The notes below the pieces were generated by a model. It searched no databases. It was not told the origin of the DNA and was given only the letters and a program-made list of their open reading frames with translations. A program made the translations under genes and the position numbers. Below are positions 9,635 through 19,688 of a DNA stretch of 64,000 bases, in pieces (positions within the stretch are counted from its first letter, which is position 1; every line of letters begins with the position of its first letter). The stretch spans positions 1,331,822 to 1,395,821 of the forward strand of contig NZ_LT615227.1 in the NCBI RefSeq assembly GCF_900096755.1. The letters are read 5' to 3'. The stretch comes from Polynucleobacter necessarius. GTDB lineage: Bacteria > Pseudomonadota > Gammaproteobacteria > Burkholderiales > Burkholderiaceae.

Positions 9635-10845
9635 TGGCTGTACATCGCACTAAAGCATCACAACGCAACTCCCCTGAGGTGGAGAAATTAGTAGCGGATG
9701 CCATTTCTTTGGCCGCCTCTGGAAGTCAAGTTGAAGATCGATTCTGGGAAGAGCGTTTGAATGTGCGCCTCATGCGTTTGCTCAAGAGTCAAAATCAAAA
9801 TGTGATTGATGCTGCGTTAGATCAAACCTTCCGCATCAATGCCGTAGTCTTTGAGGTGCTTGCTGATATTGCAGAAACTCTGGCAGAGTCCTTGAAGCTA
9901 GAGCATGAAGGTCAGGAGTGGGATGTCTTGCTCTTGGCTATGCCTATCGTTGCGCATACGCGTTATCAGATTCCTTCTGGCCCTTTGCCGGTCAATATCA
10001 TTGAAGCTACCGCACAAGCTTTGCATAGCGCCATTGCCTCAACCGATACCCGTCTAGCTATCGTGCCTTGGCTCTACAGCATGGATCAAATGCCGTATTC
10101 TCATTATCAAACTCGTGTATTGACTGAATCTTTAGCGGCTGCAGCCATCTCTGGAAAAGAAGTGAAGTTAGAACTGCGTGATATGTCAGAAACAATTGCC
10201 GTGTTGGCTGACCCACGTTTCATTATTGCTGCCTTAAGCGCGCCAAGTGGTTCGCCCATCTTCCGCTGGCAAGCAGAGCCGCCGGCTCGACAAGAGCGGG
10301 GCGTGAGCTTAATCGGTTGGCAAAATGCGATGCAAGAGCCTATTGCTTCTTTGCTGCCGGGATGTGAGTTTGAGTTGTTATTGCCAGAGGCGTATTTCAC
10401 AAATTGCCGCTTGGCCGATAAGCGTGTTCGTCCTTTGAGCATTCGTGCGGCAGTTAATTTCCTGGAAAGTACCTTAGGCACCCTTCCCGCAGGCCTATCT
10501 TGCGTGGTCGGCGCCTTCGGTGAAGAGCAGGCAGATGAATACCGCATCTCTTTCAGTGCAAAGGGGTCTTCTGACGTGATGTATGGGGTGATTTGGCCAC
10601 TCTACGATCGCGAGAGCGTTAGTAGTGATGCCTTAAATGACTTGTCCGATGACGAGAGCCCGATTAAGAAAATTTGTGATGCATTGCATGATGCTGGGGT
10701 CGAAGATGTCTTCCGTCACGCAATGTTGTTTGATCCGGAGCTATGTGATGATTGCGGCGCACCGTTGTTCCCTGATAGGTCGGGCGAAGCAGTGCATGCG
10801 GAGATGCCAGAAGATACACCAACGCAGCAACCCTTTTTTAATTAA
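9634..10845 (+). CDS. DUF2863 family protein
   Basis: A 403-residue cytoplasmic protein matching the DUF2863 family that is common in Burkholderiales. The function is unknown. It has a helical N-terminal region (about 1-110), a middle region with LLLAMPIVAHTRYQIPSGPL, and a C-terminal CDDCGAPLFPDRSGE, a short CxxC that could bind a metal. It overlaps yaaA by one base and is likely in the same transcript. The frame is intact. It has no membrane segments or signal peptide. Confidence 0.8.
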   Translation: MAVHRTKASQRNSPEVEKLVADAISLAASGSQVEDRFWEERLNVRLMRLLKSQNQNVIDAALDQTFRINAVVFEVLADIAETLAESLKLEHEGQEWDVLLLAMPIVAHTRYQIPSGPLPVNIIEATAQALHSAIASTDTRLAIVPWLYSMDQMPYSHYQTRVLTESLAAAAISGKEVKLELRDMSETIAVLADPRFIIAALSAPSGSPIFRWQAEPPARQERGVSLIGWQNAMQEPIASLLPGCEFELLLPEAYFTNCRLADKRVRPLSIRAAVNFLESTLGTLPAGLSCVVGAFGEEQADEYRISFSAKGSSDVMYGVIWPLYDRESVSSDALNDLSDDESPIKKICDALHDAGVEDVFRHAMLFDPELCDDCGAPLFPDRSGEAVHAEMPEDTPTQQPFFN

Positions 10846-10859
10846 GACAATGTGAAAAA

Positions 10860-11234
10860 TTAATTCGCTACAAAGAGTTCCGCACCAGCAAACAAATGCG
10901 GCAACTTACCGGACTTCATTTCTGCTGTTTGGCAGAAATCAGCAAGTCGTACACCTGCTTTAATGTTGAACAACATCGCTTTGTTGCCCAACACTACGAG
11001 GTCAAATCCAGAGTTCGTATTTTTGTAACGCAAGCTACCCGGCAGGGAAGTCTGACGATCTAAATTATACGTTTTAGATTCCCATATGAGGCGAACTTTC
11101 TCGGTTGTGCCAGCAGTTTTGAACTGCTTACTCTCTTGACACGTCCAAGTAAATGCTTCTTCATTGGCGCTGACATTTGCAGCACCCAAAAGGCCAGCAA
11201 TTACAACGCTAATGGTGAGAAGGTTTTTCTTTAT
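10860..11234 (-). CDS. Small exported protein of unknown function, possible ATA start
   Basis: I do not recognise a family. The frame can be read from about 11234 as KKNLLTISVVIAGLLGAANV, then SANEEAFTW, a typical signal peptide with cleavage after VSA. The mature part is about 100 residues with two cysteines (TWTCQ, ADFCQ) that may form a disulfide. The codon at the expected start (11232-11234) is ATA, placed at normal spacing after AAGGAA. This looks like an ATG that has mutated. The nearest alternative start inside the frame, 11189, would remove most of the signal peptide. It lies between DUF2863 (convergent) and mdh (same strand, 11 bases upstream), so it may be cotranscribed with mdh. 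Confidence 0.55.
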   Translation of the reverse strand: MKKNLLTISVVIAGLLGAANVSANEEAFTWTCQESKQFKTAGTTEKVRLIWESKTYNLDRQTSLPGSLRYKNTNSGFDLVVLGNKAMLFNIKAGVRLADFCQTAEMKSGKLPHLFAGAELFVAN

Positions 11235-11245
11235 TGAGATTTTCC

Positions 11246-12235
11246 TTAAGAGAGCAAGTGCTTAACGCCAGCTTGTTCTTCAAGTAATTCGTTGAGGGTG
11301 TGAGTCATACGCTCGCGGGAGAATTCATCGATCTCTAAACCTTCGATCATTTTGTATTCGCCGTTTTCGCATACCACTGGGAAGCCATAAATCACTTCAG
11401 CAGGAATGCCGTATTCACCTTTAGAAGAAATACCCATTGTTACCCACTTGCCGTTAGTGCCGAGAACCCAGTCATGAATGTGGTCGATTGCCGCATTCGC
11501 TGCAGAAGCTGCAGATGAAAGGCCACGTGCTTCAATGATGGATGCGCCACGTTTGCCAACGGTAGGAATAAATACATCTTTATTCCAAGCCGCATCGTTG
11601 ATAGCGTCTTTTACAGACTTGCCATCAATCGTTGCAAAGCGATAGTCTGGATACATTGTTGGGCTGTGGTTGCCCCAAACAACTAACTTCTCAATATCAG
11701 CAACAGGTTTATTCAGTTTGTTAGCCAATTGTGAGAGCGCGCGGTTATGGTCAAGGCGCAACATTGCTGTGAAGTTCTTCGCAGGAATATCTGGTGCAGA
11801 TTTCATCGCGATGTAAGCATTGGTGTTTGCTGGATTACCAACAACCAATACTCTTACAGTCTTCTTAGCAACAGCATTCAATGCTTTGCCTTGTGCTGTG
11901 AAAATTTGTGCGTTAGCGGAGAGCAGATCTTTACGCTCCATGCCAGGACCACGTGGACGTGCGCCAACTAACAGGGCAACATCGATGTCTTTAAAGGCAG
12001 TCATTGGATCAGAGTGAGCAGTCATGCCAGCTAAAAGTGGGAATGCGCAGTCTTCCAATTCCATCATGACGCCAGTTAACGCTTTTTGTGCCTTTTCATC
12101 AGGAATCTCAAGCAACTGGAGAATGACGGGCTGATCTTTGCCCAAAAGGTCGCCATTGGCAATACGGAATAGAAGGGAATATCCGATTTGACCGGCTGCA
12201 CCGGTTACGGCGACACGCATTGGGGCTTTTGCCAT
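11246..12235 (-). CDS. mdh: Malate dehydrogenase
   Basis: NAD-dependent malate to oxaloacetate step of the TCA cycle. The 329-residue length is that of the proteobacterial MDH type 2 group. Visible are the Rossmann motif [16 protein letters not shown], the substrate-binding loop around [16 protein letters not shown], the catalytic [13 protein letters not shown] region and the active-site His in [13 protein letters not shown]. The gene is divergent from the GntR-family regulator at 12393, and a perfect 14-base palindrome lies between them, so shared regulation is plausible. Frame intact. Confidence 0.95.
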   Translation of the reverse strand: MAKAPMRVAVTGAAGQIGYSLLFRIANGDLLGKDQPVILQLLEIPDEKAQKALTGVMMELEDCAFPLLAGMTAHSDPMTAFKDIDVALLVGARPRGPGMERKDLLSANAQIFTAQGKALNAVAKKTVRVLVVGNPANTNAYIAMKSAPDIPAKNFTAMLRLDHNRALSQLANKLNKPVADIEKLVVWGNHSPTMYPDYRFATIDGKSVKDAINDAAWNKDVFIPTVGKRGASIIEARGLSSAASAANAAIDHIHDWVLGTNGKWVTMGISSKGEYGIPAEVIYGFPVVCENGEYKMIEGLEIDEFSRERMTHTLNELLEEQAGVKHLLS

Positions 12236-12336
12236 TTTACTAATAACTCCAGAAAGAAGGTTAAGAGGGTTAATTAATGAAAACTTTTCTATTATCCATT
12301 CAAGTGTATGGACTTTCGCTTTACACTGTCAATGAT

Positions 12337-12350
12337 GTCTTATATAAGAC
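12337..12350. promoter_or_regulatory. Perfect 14-bp palindrome, candidate GntR operator
   Basis: GTCTTATATAAGAC is identical on both strands. It sits in the 157-base divergent region between mdh and the GntR-family gene, about 43 bases before the regulator's GTG. GntR/HutC dimers bind such short AT-rich palindromes, so autoregulation and control of mdh is a reasonable inference; no binding is shown. Confidence 0.5.
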
Positions 12351-12392
12351 TTAGAATTGCTGTAGATTTTATCCAATTGATGTCCCCGTGGA

Positions 12393-13136
12393 GTGAATTT
12401 GTCAGATCTAACATTGCCTATAGCCTCATTTAGCCCTCTGTACGAGCAGATTAAGGCCATGATTTTGGCCAGCTTACAAGCCTCAGAATGGCTTCCAGGA
12501 GAGGCTATTCCCAGTGAAATGGAGCTTGCAGCCCGATATGCGGTCAGCCAAGGTACGGTTCGCAAGGCGATTGACGAGCTAGCAGCCCAAAACCTTTTGG
12601 TTCGCCGCCAAGGGAGGGGTACTTTTGTTGCCACCCATCAGGAAGATGACTGGCAATACCGGTTTTTGCGCCTGGCCCCGGATTCTGGTGAGAAATTTCA
12701 CCTGATTAACCAGTTTTTATCCTGCGAAAACACCAAGGCAAGCGCCTATGTGGCCAATTTGCTTAAATTAAAGGCAGGTGACCCTATTATTCACATTGAC
12801 CGGGTGCAGAGTTTTGCAGGCAAACCCATTGTTTTTGAAGAGATTTTTCTCCCAGGAGCTCGCTTTAAAGGCTTGGATCTAGAGGCTTTGAATAATTGGC
12901 ATGGCCTGGTATATGCCTTTTACGAGAGCCAGTTTGCAACGCACGTGGTGCGCGCAGAGGAAAAAATCAAAGCCGTAACCGCCGATGAAACACTAGCCAA
13001 ACACCTTCATTTGGAGCCTGGCGCGCCACTGCTTTCGGTGGAGAGGGTGGCCTTTACCTACGGGAATAAACCAGTAGAAATTCGGCACGCAAGATACGAC
13101 ACTTCTGATCAGCACTACGAAAACAAGTTGAATTAA
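12393..13136 (+). CDS. GntR-family transcriptional regulator (HutC subfamily, UTRA domain)
   Basis: A 247-residue repressor-type protein. The N-terminal winged helix-turn-helix covers about residues 12-80 (EMELAARYAVSQGTVRKAID then RRQGRGTFVA). The UTRA ligand-binding domain follows (about 95-240, with IHIDRVQSFAGKPIVFEE and PLLSVERVAFTYGNKPVE). Translation probably starts at the GTG at 12393. It lies between mdh and sdhC; in Burkholderiales this regulator is conserved beside the succinate dehydrogenase operon, so control of TCA-cycle genes is likely. The effector is unknown. Frame intact. Confidence 0.88.
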   Translation: MNLSDLTLPIASFSPLYEQIKAMILASLQASEWLPGEAIPSEMELAARYAVSQGTVRKAIDELAAQNLLVRRQGRGTFVATHQEDDWQYRFLRLAPDSGEKFHLINQFLSCENTKASAYVANLLKLKAGDPIIHIDRVQSFAGKPIVFEEIFLPGARFKGLDLEALNNWHGLVYAFYESQFATHVVRAEEKIKAVTADETLAKHLHLEPGAPLLSVERVAFTYGNKPVEIRHARYDTSDQHYENKLN

Positions 13137-13216
13137 ATTTATCGGTAAAAACCAGTAATTAACCCCTTAAAAAACGCTAAAAATTCCCCACCACCCCTAA
13201 GGTTTCCAATAGAATA

Positions 13217-13231
13217 TGTTGCGATACAACA
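13217..13231. promoter_or_regulatory. Inverted repeat upstream of sdhC
   Basis: TGTTG-CGATA-CAACA forms a perfect 5-bp inverted repeat in the 134-base region between the GntR gene and sdhC, about 40 bases before the sdhC start. Its place fits an operator or promoter element of the sdh operon, but it differs from the mdh-side palindrome and is short enough to be chance. Confidence 0.3.
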
Positions 13232-13270
13232 AAACCACACTGAACCTCCACCTAAAGATAGAGATTACCC

Positions 13271-13690
13271 ATGGTTGATTCACAGCAAAACGTTAAAAAA
13301 GACAGACCGGTTTACCGAAATATTGGTCTAGCCCAACTGGATAAATACCGCCTTCCTTGGGCCGGTAAAGTTTCCATTCTTCATCGCATCAGTGGAGCAG
13401 CTTTGTTCCTCTTGTTGCCATTTATTTTGTATCTCTTCGATCAGAGCCTTGCTTCTGAGTTGAGTTATCAAAAATTCCAGGCGTTCACCGGCAACATCTT
13501 GGTGAAGATTATTTGCCTAGGCCTGATCTGGTCTTTCTTGCATCATTTCTGTGCTGGTATCCGTTACCTCTTGCTCGATTTAGAAATCGGCGTAGAGAAG
13601 TCTGAAGCGAATCGTTCCGCCATTGTTGTTTTGTTCCTTGGCTTAGCTTTGACTGCGGTAGTGGGTCTCAAATTATTCGGCGTGTACTAA
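13271..13690 (+). CDS. sdhC: Succinate dehydrogenase cytochrome b556 subunit
   Basis: Membrane anchor of complex II, which with SdhD binds heme b and ubiquinone. The 139-residue protein has three predicted membrane helices. Family motifs are HRISGAALFLLLPFILYLFD in the first helix (quinone-site Ser/His region) and HHFCAGIRYLLLD in the second, with the heme-ligand His. It is the first gene of sdhCDABE. It starts at ATG 13271 and is followed by sdhD after 24 bases. Frame intact. Confidence 0.93.
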   Translation: MVDSQQNVKKDRPVYRNIGLAQLDKYRLPWAGKVSILHRISGAALFLLLPFILYLFDQSLASELSYQKFQAFTGNILVKIICLGLIWSFLHHFCAGIRYLLLDLEIGVEKSEANRSAIVVLFLGLALTAVVGLKLFGVY

Positions 13691-13714
13691 GCGCACATCA
13701 TTTAAGGAAATTTC

Positions 13715-14080
13715 ATGCCTATTTATCAAATTGGACCAAAGCGCTTAGTTGTAGGCGCTCATTACGGTCTTAAAGAATGGATCATTCAGCGCGTAACTGC
13801 GATTGTGATGGTGGTGTTTACGATTGTTTTGCTCGTTGACTATTGTGTCACTGGCAGCGCGACCTACGAAGGTTGGTCTGGCTTGTTCAGTGGCCAAGTC
13901 ATGAAGCTCTTAACGCTCTTGGCTTTCATTAGCTTGTTCTATCACGCCTGGATTGGCATACGTGACATCTGGATGGATTACATCAAGCCCGTCAGCATTC
14001 GTTTAACACTGCAAGTGTTAACCGTTCTGTATCTCGTAGCCTGTGCGGCCTATGCCGTTCAAATTTTGTGGAAAGTGTAA
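13715..14080 (+). CDS. sdhD: Succinate dehydrogenase membrane anchor subunit
   Basis: A 121-residue protein with three membrane helices, partner of SdhC in anchoring complex II. It carries the conserved YGLKEWIIQRVTAIVM start and HAWIGIRDIWMDYIKP, which contributes to the heme/quinone pocket. The ribosome binding site AAGGAAA lies just before the ATG at 13715. The stop is 4 bases before the sdhA ATG, indicating tight coupling. Frame intact. Confidence 0.93.
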   Translation: MPIYQIGPKRLVVGAHYGLKEWIIQRVTAIVMVVFTIVLLVDYCVTGSATYEGWSGLFSGQVMKLLTLLAFISLFYHAWIGIRDIWMDYIKPVSIRLTLQVLTVLYLVACAAYAVQILWKV

Positions 14081-14084
14081 TTCG

Positions 14085-15863
14085 ATGACTGCAATTAAAA
14101 AATCATTGCCACGCCGCCGTTTTGATGCGGTGATTATTGGAGCTGGTGGTTCAGGTATGCGCGCATCATTGCAGTTGGCTGAAGCCGGCTTGAATGTTGC
14201 TGTACTGACTAAAGTTTTCCCAACACGTTCACATACTGTTGCTGCACAAGGTGGTATTGGTGCTTCATTAGGCAACATGAGTGAAGACAATTGGCACTAT
14301 CACTTTTACGACACTATCAAAGGTTCCGACTGGTTAGGTGACCAAGACGTAATCGAATTTATGTGTCGCGAAGCTCCAAAAGTTGTTTATGAGTTAGAGC
14401 ACTTCGGTATGCCGTTTGACCGCAACCCAGATGGCACGATTTATCAGCGTCCATTCGGCGGTCACACTGCCAACTACGGCGAGAAGCCAGTACAACGCGC
14501 TTGCGCTGCAGCTGACCGTACTGGTCATGCAATGTTGCACACTTTGTATCAGCGTAACGTACGCGCTAAAACCAACTTCTTTGTTGAGTGGTTGGCGCTT
14601 GATTTGATTCGTGACGACGCAGGTGATGTTGTTGGTGTAACTGCTCTCGAAATGGAAACAGGCCAGGTATACATCTTGGAAGCCAAGATTGTGATGCTGG
14701 CTACGGGTGGTGCTGGTCGTATTTGGGATGCATCTACAAACGCATTTATTAATACCGGCGACGGTATGGGCTTAGCAGCTCGCGCAGGCATTCCATTGGA
14801 AGATATGGAATTCTGGCAATTCCACCCAACTGGCATAGCTGGTGCGGGTGTGTTGTTGACAGAAGGTTGCCGTGGTGAAGGCGGTATTTTGCGCAATAAA
14901 GATGGCGAGCGTTTCATGGAGCGTTATGCGCCAACATTGAAAGATTTGGCTCCACGCGATTTCGTATCTCGTTCAATGGACCAAGAAATTAAAGAAGGGC
15001 GCGGTTGCGGTCCTAACGGCGACTATGTGGTGCTCGATTTGACACACATTGGTGCCGATACGATCATGAAGCGTTTGCCTTCTGTATATGAGATTGGCAT
15101 CAACTTTGCTAACGTTGACGTTACTAAAGAGCCAATTCCGGTTGTGCCAACCATTCACTATCAGATGGGCGGTATCCCTACGAACATCAACGGTCAAGTT
15201 GTTGTGCCTGCTAACGGCATTCACAACGAAATCGTTAATGGCTTATATGCGATTGGCGAGTGTTCATGTGTTTCCGTTCACGGCGCTAACCGCTTGGGTA
15301 CTAACTCATTGCTCGACCTCTTGGTATTCGGTCGTGCAGCTGGTAACCACATTGTTGGCCTTGATCTCAAGAATCGCGAATTCAAGTCATTACCTGCTAA
15401 TGCTGGTGAGCAAACATTGGAGCGTATTGCGAAGTTGGATAACTCTACTTCTGGTGAGTATGCGCAAGACGTTGCAAATGACATTCGCAAGTGCATGCAG
15501 AAATATGCTGGCGTATTCCGCAATCAAGAGTTGATGGACGAAGGTGTTCGTCAAATGGCTAAATTGACAGGGCGCGCTAAGCACTTGTGGGTAAAAGACA
15601 AATCAGAGATTTTCAATACAGCACGTATTGAAGCTTTGGAAGTGGCTAACTTGGTTGAGACTGCAAATGCAACCATGATTTCTGCGGCTGCTCGTAAAGA
15701 AAGTCGCGGCGCTCACTCACATGATGACCATCCGCATCGTGATGATGAGAACTGGATGAAGCATACCCTTTGGTACAGCGAGGGCAATAAGCTTACTTAC
15801 AAACCAGTTATTTTGAAGCCTTTAACTGTTGAGTCCTTCCCTCCAAAAGAACGTACTTTCTAA
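14085..15863 (+). CDS. sdhA: Succinate dehydrogenase flavoprotein subunit
   Basis: Catalytic FAD subunit of complex II, oxidising succinate to fumarate. The 592-residue product starts at ATG 14085 (TAIKKSLPRRRFDAVIIG); an upstream in-frame extension into sdhD is ignored because it overlaps that gene and lacks homology. FAD binding is shown by VIIGAGGSGMRASLQLAEAG. Covalent FAD attachment is at the His in RSHTVAAQGGIGA. Substrate-binding sequences are HPTGIAGAGVLLTEG and ECSCVSVHGANRLGTNSLLD. Normal length, intact. Confidence 0.95.
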   Translation: MTAIKKSLPRRRFDAVIIGAGGSGMRASLQLAEAGLNVAVLTKVFPTRSHTVAAQGGIGASLGNMSEDNWHYHFYDTIKGSDWLGDQDVIEFMCREAPKVVYELEHFGMPFDRNPDGTIYQRPFGGHTANYGEKPVQRACAAADRTGHAMLHTLYQRNVRAKTNFFVEWLALDLIRDDAGDVVGVTALEMETGQVYILEAKIVMLATGGAGRIWDASTNAFINTGDGMGLAARAGIPLEDMEFWQFHPTGIAGAGVLLTEGCRGEGGILRNKDGERFMERYAPTLKDLAPRDFVSRSMDQEIKEGRGCGPNGDYVVLDLTHIGADTIMKRLPSVYEIGINFANVDVTKEPIPVVPTIHYQMGGIPTNINGQVVVPANGIHNEIVNGLYAIGECSCVSVHGANRLGTNSLLDLLVFGRAAGNHIVGLDLKNREFKSLPANAGEQTLERIAKLDNSTSGEYAQDVANDIRKCMQKYAGVFRNQELMDEGVRQMAKLTGRAKHLWVKDKSEIFNTARIEALEVANLVETANATMISAAARKESRGAHSHDDHPHRDDENWMKHTLWYSEGNKLTYKPVILKPLTVESFPPKERTF

Positions 15864-15880
15864 GCGAAGAGAAATAGAAA

Positions 15881-16585
15881 ATGAGTGATATCCGTATATT
15901 CGAAATTTACCGCTACGATCCAGATGTCGATGCAGCTCCACGCATGGAACGCTATGAGTTAGAACTCACTGGTGAGCGTATGTTGTTGGATGCTTTGATT
16001 TCTTTGAAGAAGCAAGACGAAACAATTTCTTATCGTCGTTCATGCCGTGAAGGCGTGTGCGGTTCAGATGCTATGAACATTAACGGTAAAAATGGTTTGG
16101 CTTGTTTGACTAATATGTTGACTTTGCCTAAGGTCATCACATTGCGCCCATTACCTGGCTTGCCAGTGGTGCGCGATTTGATCGTCGACATGACTTTGTT
16201 CTTCAAACAATACTTGTCTATCAAGCCTTACTTGGTTAATGACAATCCACCTCCTGAAAAAGAGCGTCTCCAGAGTCCTGAAGAGCGTGAAGAGTTGAAT
16301 GGTTTGTATGAGTGCATCTTGTGCGCATCATGCTCAACTTCATGCCCATCCTTCTGGTGGAATCCAGATAAGTTCGTTGGTCCGGCTGGCTTGTTACAGG
16401 CATATCGCTTTATTGCCGATAGCCGTGATGAAGAAACTGCACAACGCCTGGATAACTTAGAAGATCCATACCGCTTGTTCCGTTGCCACACCATCATGAA
16501 TTGCGTGGACGTATGTCCTAAGCACTTGAACCCAACGAAGGCAATCGGCAAGATCAAGGAGTTGATGGTTCGTAGGGCGGTATGA
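15881..16585 (+). CDS. sdhB: Succinate dehydrogenase iron-sulfur subunit
   Basis: Electron-transfer subunit linking SdhA to ubiquinone. The 234-residue protein shows the plant-type 2Fe-2S site ([20 protein letters not shown], with a further Cys following). It also has the two C-terminal clusters: [12 protein letters not shown] for 4Fe-4S and [17 protein letters not shown] for 3Fe-4S and 4Fe-4S ligands. Its stop overlaps the sdhE start (ATGA). All cysteine ligands appear present. Confidence 0.95.
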   Translation: MSDIRIFEIYRYDPDVDAAPRMERYELELTGERMLLDALISLKKQDETISYRRSCREGVCGSDAMNINGKNGLACLTNMLTLPKVITLRPLPGLPVVRDLIVDMTLFFKQYLSIKPYLVNDNPPPEKERLQSPEEREELNGLYECILCASCSTSCPSFWWNPDKFVGPAGLLQAYRFIADSRDEETAQRLDNLEDPYRLFRCHTIMNCVDVCPKHLNPTKAIGKIKELMVRRAV

Positions 16586-16851
16586 CCCTCGGCAATGCAG
16601 AGTTATATCGTTTAAAGAGTGATGCTCGCAGGGGCTTGCTTGAGAACGATTTAATTCTGCAGCGTTTCTTTGAGCGCCATGGCGCTCAATTAAGTGTCGA
16701 GGATGGAAAAGTTTTAAGCCAGTTATTAGCTTTAGATGACAACGACTTAATGGATTTGTTAATTGGTCGTAAAGATTCTGTAGCTAGCCTGGAGAAAGAG
16801 ATGCAAACAGACTCTTTCAAGACGGTTTTACAAAAGCTGAGAGAGAAATAG
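16582..16851 (+). CDS. sdhE: Succinate dehydrogenase flavinylation factor SdhE (YgfY)
   Basis: A small 89-residue acidic helical protein of the SdhE/SDHAF2 family, which promotes covalent attachment of FAD to SdhA. The family signature [19 protein letters not shown] is at residues 12-30. It overlaps sdhB by four bases, so it is translationally coupled within the operon. gltA follows after 82 bases. Confidence 0.9.
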   Translation: MTLGNAELYRLKSDARRGLLENDLILQRFFERHGAQLSVEDGKVLSQLLALDDNDLMDLLIGRKDSVASLEKEMQTDSFKTVLQKLREK

Positions 16852-16933
16852 TTCAGTCTTTTGGTGCAGTAGTAGCGAAAGCATGTGAACGAATAGTGTA
16901 TTAATCATAATTTTGAATGACTAAGGATTAGAA

Positions 16934-18247
16934 ATGATTGAATCAGACATCAAGGCAAAACTCTCGTTTTCGGATGGAACACCAGATATTGATCTGCCAA
17001 TTTACAAAGGGACAGTAGGTCCTGACGTAATCGACATTCGCAAGCTCTACGGTCAGACCGGTAAGTTCACTTACGATTCGGGCTTTCTATCTACTGCATC
17101 ATGCAATAGCAAAATTACCTACATCGATGGCGATAAGGGTGAATTGCTCTATCGCGGCTACCCAATTGAAGATTTGGCAAATAACTGCGACTTCTTGGAA
17201 GTTTGCTACCTCTTGATCAATGGCGAGTTGCCAAACGCCACAGAGAAAAAAGCATTTGATGAGATGGTTATGCACCACACAATGGTTCATGAGCAAATGC
17301 AATTCTTCTTGCGCGGTTTCCGCCGTGATGCGCATCTAATGTCAGTATTGACTGGCTTGGTTGGTGCAATGGCTGCGTTCTACCATGATGAGATCGATTA
17401 CAGCGACCCACATGCTCGCGAAGTAGCGCAGATTCGCTTGATCGCGAAGATGCCAACTTTGGTTGCAATGGCTTACAAATATTCCGCAGGACAACCATTT
17501 ATCTATCCAGATAACTCTTTGTCATACACCGCTAACTTTATGCGCATGATGTTTGCAACACCATGTGAAGAGTACAAAGTAAACCCAGTATTGGTACGTG
17601 CTTTGGATCGCATCTTCACATTGCATGCAGACCATGAGCAAAACGCCTCTACATCTACTGTGCGTTTGTGCGGCTCTTCAGGCACAAATCCTTTTGCAGC
17701 AATCTCTGCTGGTATTGCTTGCCTCTGGGGCCCGGCGCACGGCGGTGCTAACGAAGCTTGCTTGCAGATGCTCAATGAGATTCAAGCAAACGGTGGCGTA
17801 GACAAGATTCATGAATTCATTGTCCAAGTAAAAGACAAGAACTCTAGCGTTCGCTTGATGGGCTTTGGTCACCGCGTTTACAAAAACTTTGACCCACGCG
17901 CTAAATTGATGCGTGAAACTTGCTACGAAGTATTGAATGAATTGGGCCTTCAGGATGATCCATTGTTCAAGCTTGCAATGACACTCGAGAAGATTGCATT
18001 GGAGGACGACTACTTTGTAAGTCGTAAGCTCTATCCAAACGTAGACTTCTATTCAGGAATCGTTCAGCGTGCTCTCGGTATCCCAACAGAAATGTTCACC
18101 TGTATTTTTGCTTTGGCAAGAACAGTAGGTTGGATTGCTCAGTGGGAAGAGATGATCACTGATCCTGAGTACAAGATTGGACGCCCACGTCAGTTGTATG
18201 TTGGCGAAACAACACGCAAGGTTCCAAACATCACAGTTCGTAAATAA
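16934..18247 (+). CDS. gltA: Citrate synthase (type II)
   Basis: Condenses oxaloacetate and acetyl-CoA. The 437-residue length matches the NADH-sensitive type II enzymes of proteobacteria. Active-site sequences are [15 protein letters not shown] (His), [15 protein letters not shown] (His) and [16 protein letters not shown] (Asp). It follows sdhE by 82 bases with no clear terminator in between, so it may be read with the sdh operon. Frame intact. Confidence 0.95.
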   Translation: MIESDIKAKLSFSDGTPDIDLPIYKGTVGPDVIDIRKLYGQTGKFTYDSGFLSTASCNSKITYIDGDKGELLYRGYPIEDLANNCDFLEVCYLLINGELPNATEKKAFDEMVMHHTMVHEQMQFFLRGFRRDAHLMSVLTGLVGAMAAFYHDEIDYSDPHAREVAQIRLIAKMPTLVAMAYKYSAGQPFIYPDNSLSYTANFMRMMFATPCEEYKVNPVLVRALDRIFTLHADHEQNASTSTVRLCGSSGTNPFAAISAGIACLWGPAHGGANEACLQMLNEIQANGGVDKIHEFIVQVKDKNSSVRLMGFGHRVYKNFDPRAKLMRETCYEVLNELGLQDDPLFKLAMTLEKIALEDDYFVSRKLYPNVDFYSGIVQRALGIPTEMFTCIFALARTVGWIAQWEEMITDPEYKIGRPRQLYVGETTRKVPNITVRK

Positions 18248-18265
18248 GGTTTTTTAAGGTCTCTC

Positions 18266-19675
18266 ATGTCTCGTACGCTTTATGACAAATTGTGGGATGA
18301 CCACGTTGTTTACTCCGAAGAGGATGGCACAGCCACGATTTATATTGATCGTCAGTTGCTTCATGAGGTAACCAGTCCTCAGGCATTTGAAGGTTTGAAT
18401 TTGGCTGGTCGTCCTGTTTGGCGTATCTCCGCTAATTTGGCGGTATCTGATCACAACGTTCCAACGACAGATCGCTCAGAAGGCATTGCCGATCCAATCT
18501 CCAAATTGCAAGTGGATACTTTGGATCAAAACTGCGATGCCTTTGGCATTACTCAATACAAGATGAACGACACCCGTCAGGGGATTGTTCACGTCATCGG
18601 ACCGGAGCAGGGCGCAACTTTACCTGGCATGACTGTAGTTTGCGGCGACTCCCATACAAGTACGCATGGCGCATTTGGCGCATTAGCGTTTGGTATTGGT
18701 ACATCCGAAGTTGAGCATGTACTGGCTACTCAAACTTTGCTCATGAAAAAGAGCAAAAATATGTTGGTGCGTGTAGATGGCCGTTTGCAGCCAGGCTCTA
18801 CTGCTAAAGATATTGTGCTTGCTGTCATTGGCAAGATTGGCACTGCTGGCGGCACTGGATACACCATCGAGTTTGCTGGCGAAGCGATTCGCAATCTGTC
18901 GATGGAAGGTCGCATGACGGTCTGCAATATGGCGATTGAGGCTGGCGCACGTTCTGGCTTGGTTGCTGTAGATGAAACGACGATTGAATACACCCAAGGT
19001 CGTCCATATGCACCTAAAGGCCCGGCCTTATTGCAAGCATTGCAGTATTGGAGAACCTTGCATTCCGATGCAGACGCTGAGTTTGATGCAGTAGTGGAAT
19101 TACGTGCAGAAGAAATTGCTCCACAAGTAACTTGGGGAACTTCACCAGAAATGGTGCTTGCGATTAGTGAGCGCGTTCCTGATCCAGAGAAAGAGCGTGA
19201 TCCAAACAAGCGTTCAGCAATGGAGCGTGCATTGGAGTATATGAACCTCGTTCCAAATACACCGCTTAGTAGTATTTCTGTTGATAAGGTATTTATCGGT
19301 TCTTGTACTAATAGCCGCATTGAAGATATGCGTGCCGCTGCTAAGGTAGTGGACCGCCTCGGCAAGAAAGTTGCCGCCAATGTGAGGTTGGCGCTAGTTG
19401 TTCCTGGCTCTGGTTTGGTTAAAGCCCAGGCGGAGCGTGAAGGTTTGGATCGCATTTTTAAGGCCGCAGGTTTTGAATGGCGTGAGCCTGGTTGTTCCAT
19501 GTGCTTGGCAATGAATGCCGATCGCTTGGAGCCGAGTGAGCGTTGCGCCTCAACTTCAAATCGCAACTTCGAAGGTCGCCAAGGTAACGGTGGCAGAACC
19601 CATTTGGTTAGTCCAGCAATGGCTGCGGCTGCTGCAATTGAAGGTCACTTTATTGACGTTCGTAAGATTTCATAA
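18266..19675 (+). CDS. leuC: 3-isopropylmalate dehydratase large subunit
   Basis: With LeuD it isomerises 2-isopropylmalate to 3-isopropylmalate in leucine synthesis. The 469-residue aconitase-family protein carries the 4Fe-4S cysteines in [13 protein letters not shown] and [17 protein letters not shown], plus [20 protein letters not shown]. It starts 18 bases after gltA. The leucine genes are in the order leuC, lipoprotein, leuD, leuB, a common betaproteobacterial arrangement. Intact. Confidence 0.95.
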   Translation: MSRTLYDKLWDDHVVYSEEDGTATIYIDRQLLHEVTSPQAFEGLNLAGRPVWRISANLAVSDHNVPTTDRSEGIADPISKLQVDTLDQNCDAFGITQYKMNDTRQGIVHVIGPEQGATLPGMTVVCGDSHTSTHGAFGALAFGIGTSEVEHVLATQTLLMKKSKNMLVRVDGRLQPGSTAKDIVLAVIGKIGTAGGTGYTIEFAGEAIRNLSMEGRMTVCNMAIEAGARSGLVAVDETTIEYTQGRPYAPKGPALLQALQYWRTLHSDADAEFDAVVELRAEEIAPQVTWGTSPEMVLAISERVPDPEKERDPNKRSAMERALEYMNLVPNTPLSSISVDKVFIGSCTNSRIEDMRAAAKVVDRLGKKVAANVRLALVVPGSGLVKAQAEREGLDRIFKAAGFEWREPGCSMCLAMNADRLEPSERCASTSNRNFEGRQGNGGRTHLVSPAMAAAAAIEGHFIDVRKIS

Positions 19676-19688
19676 AGGCAACTAAAGA

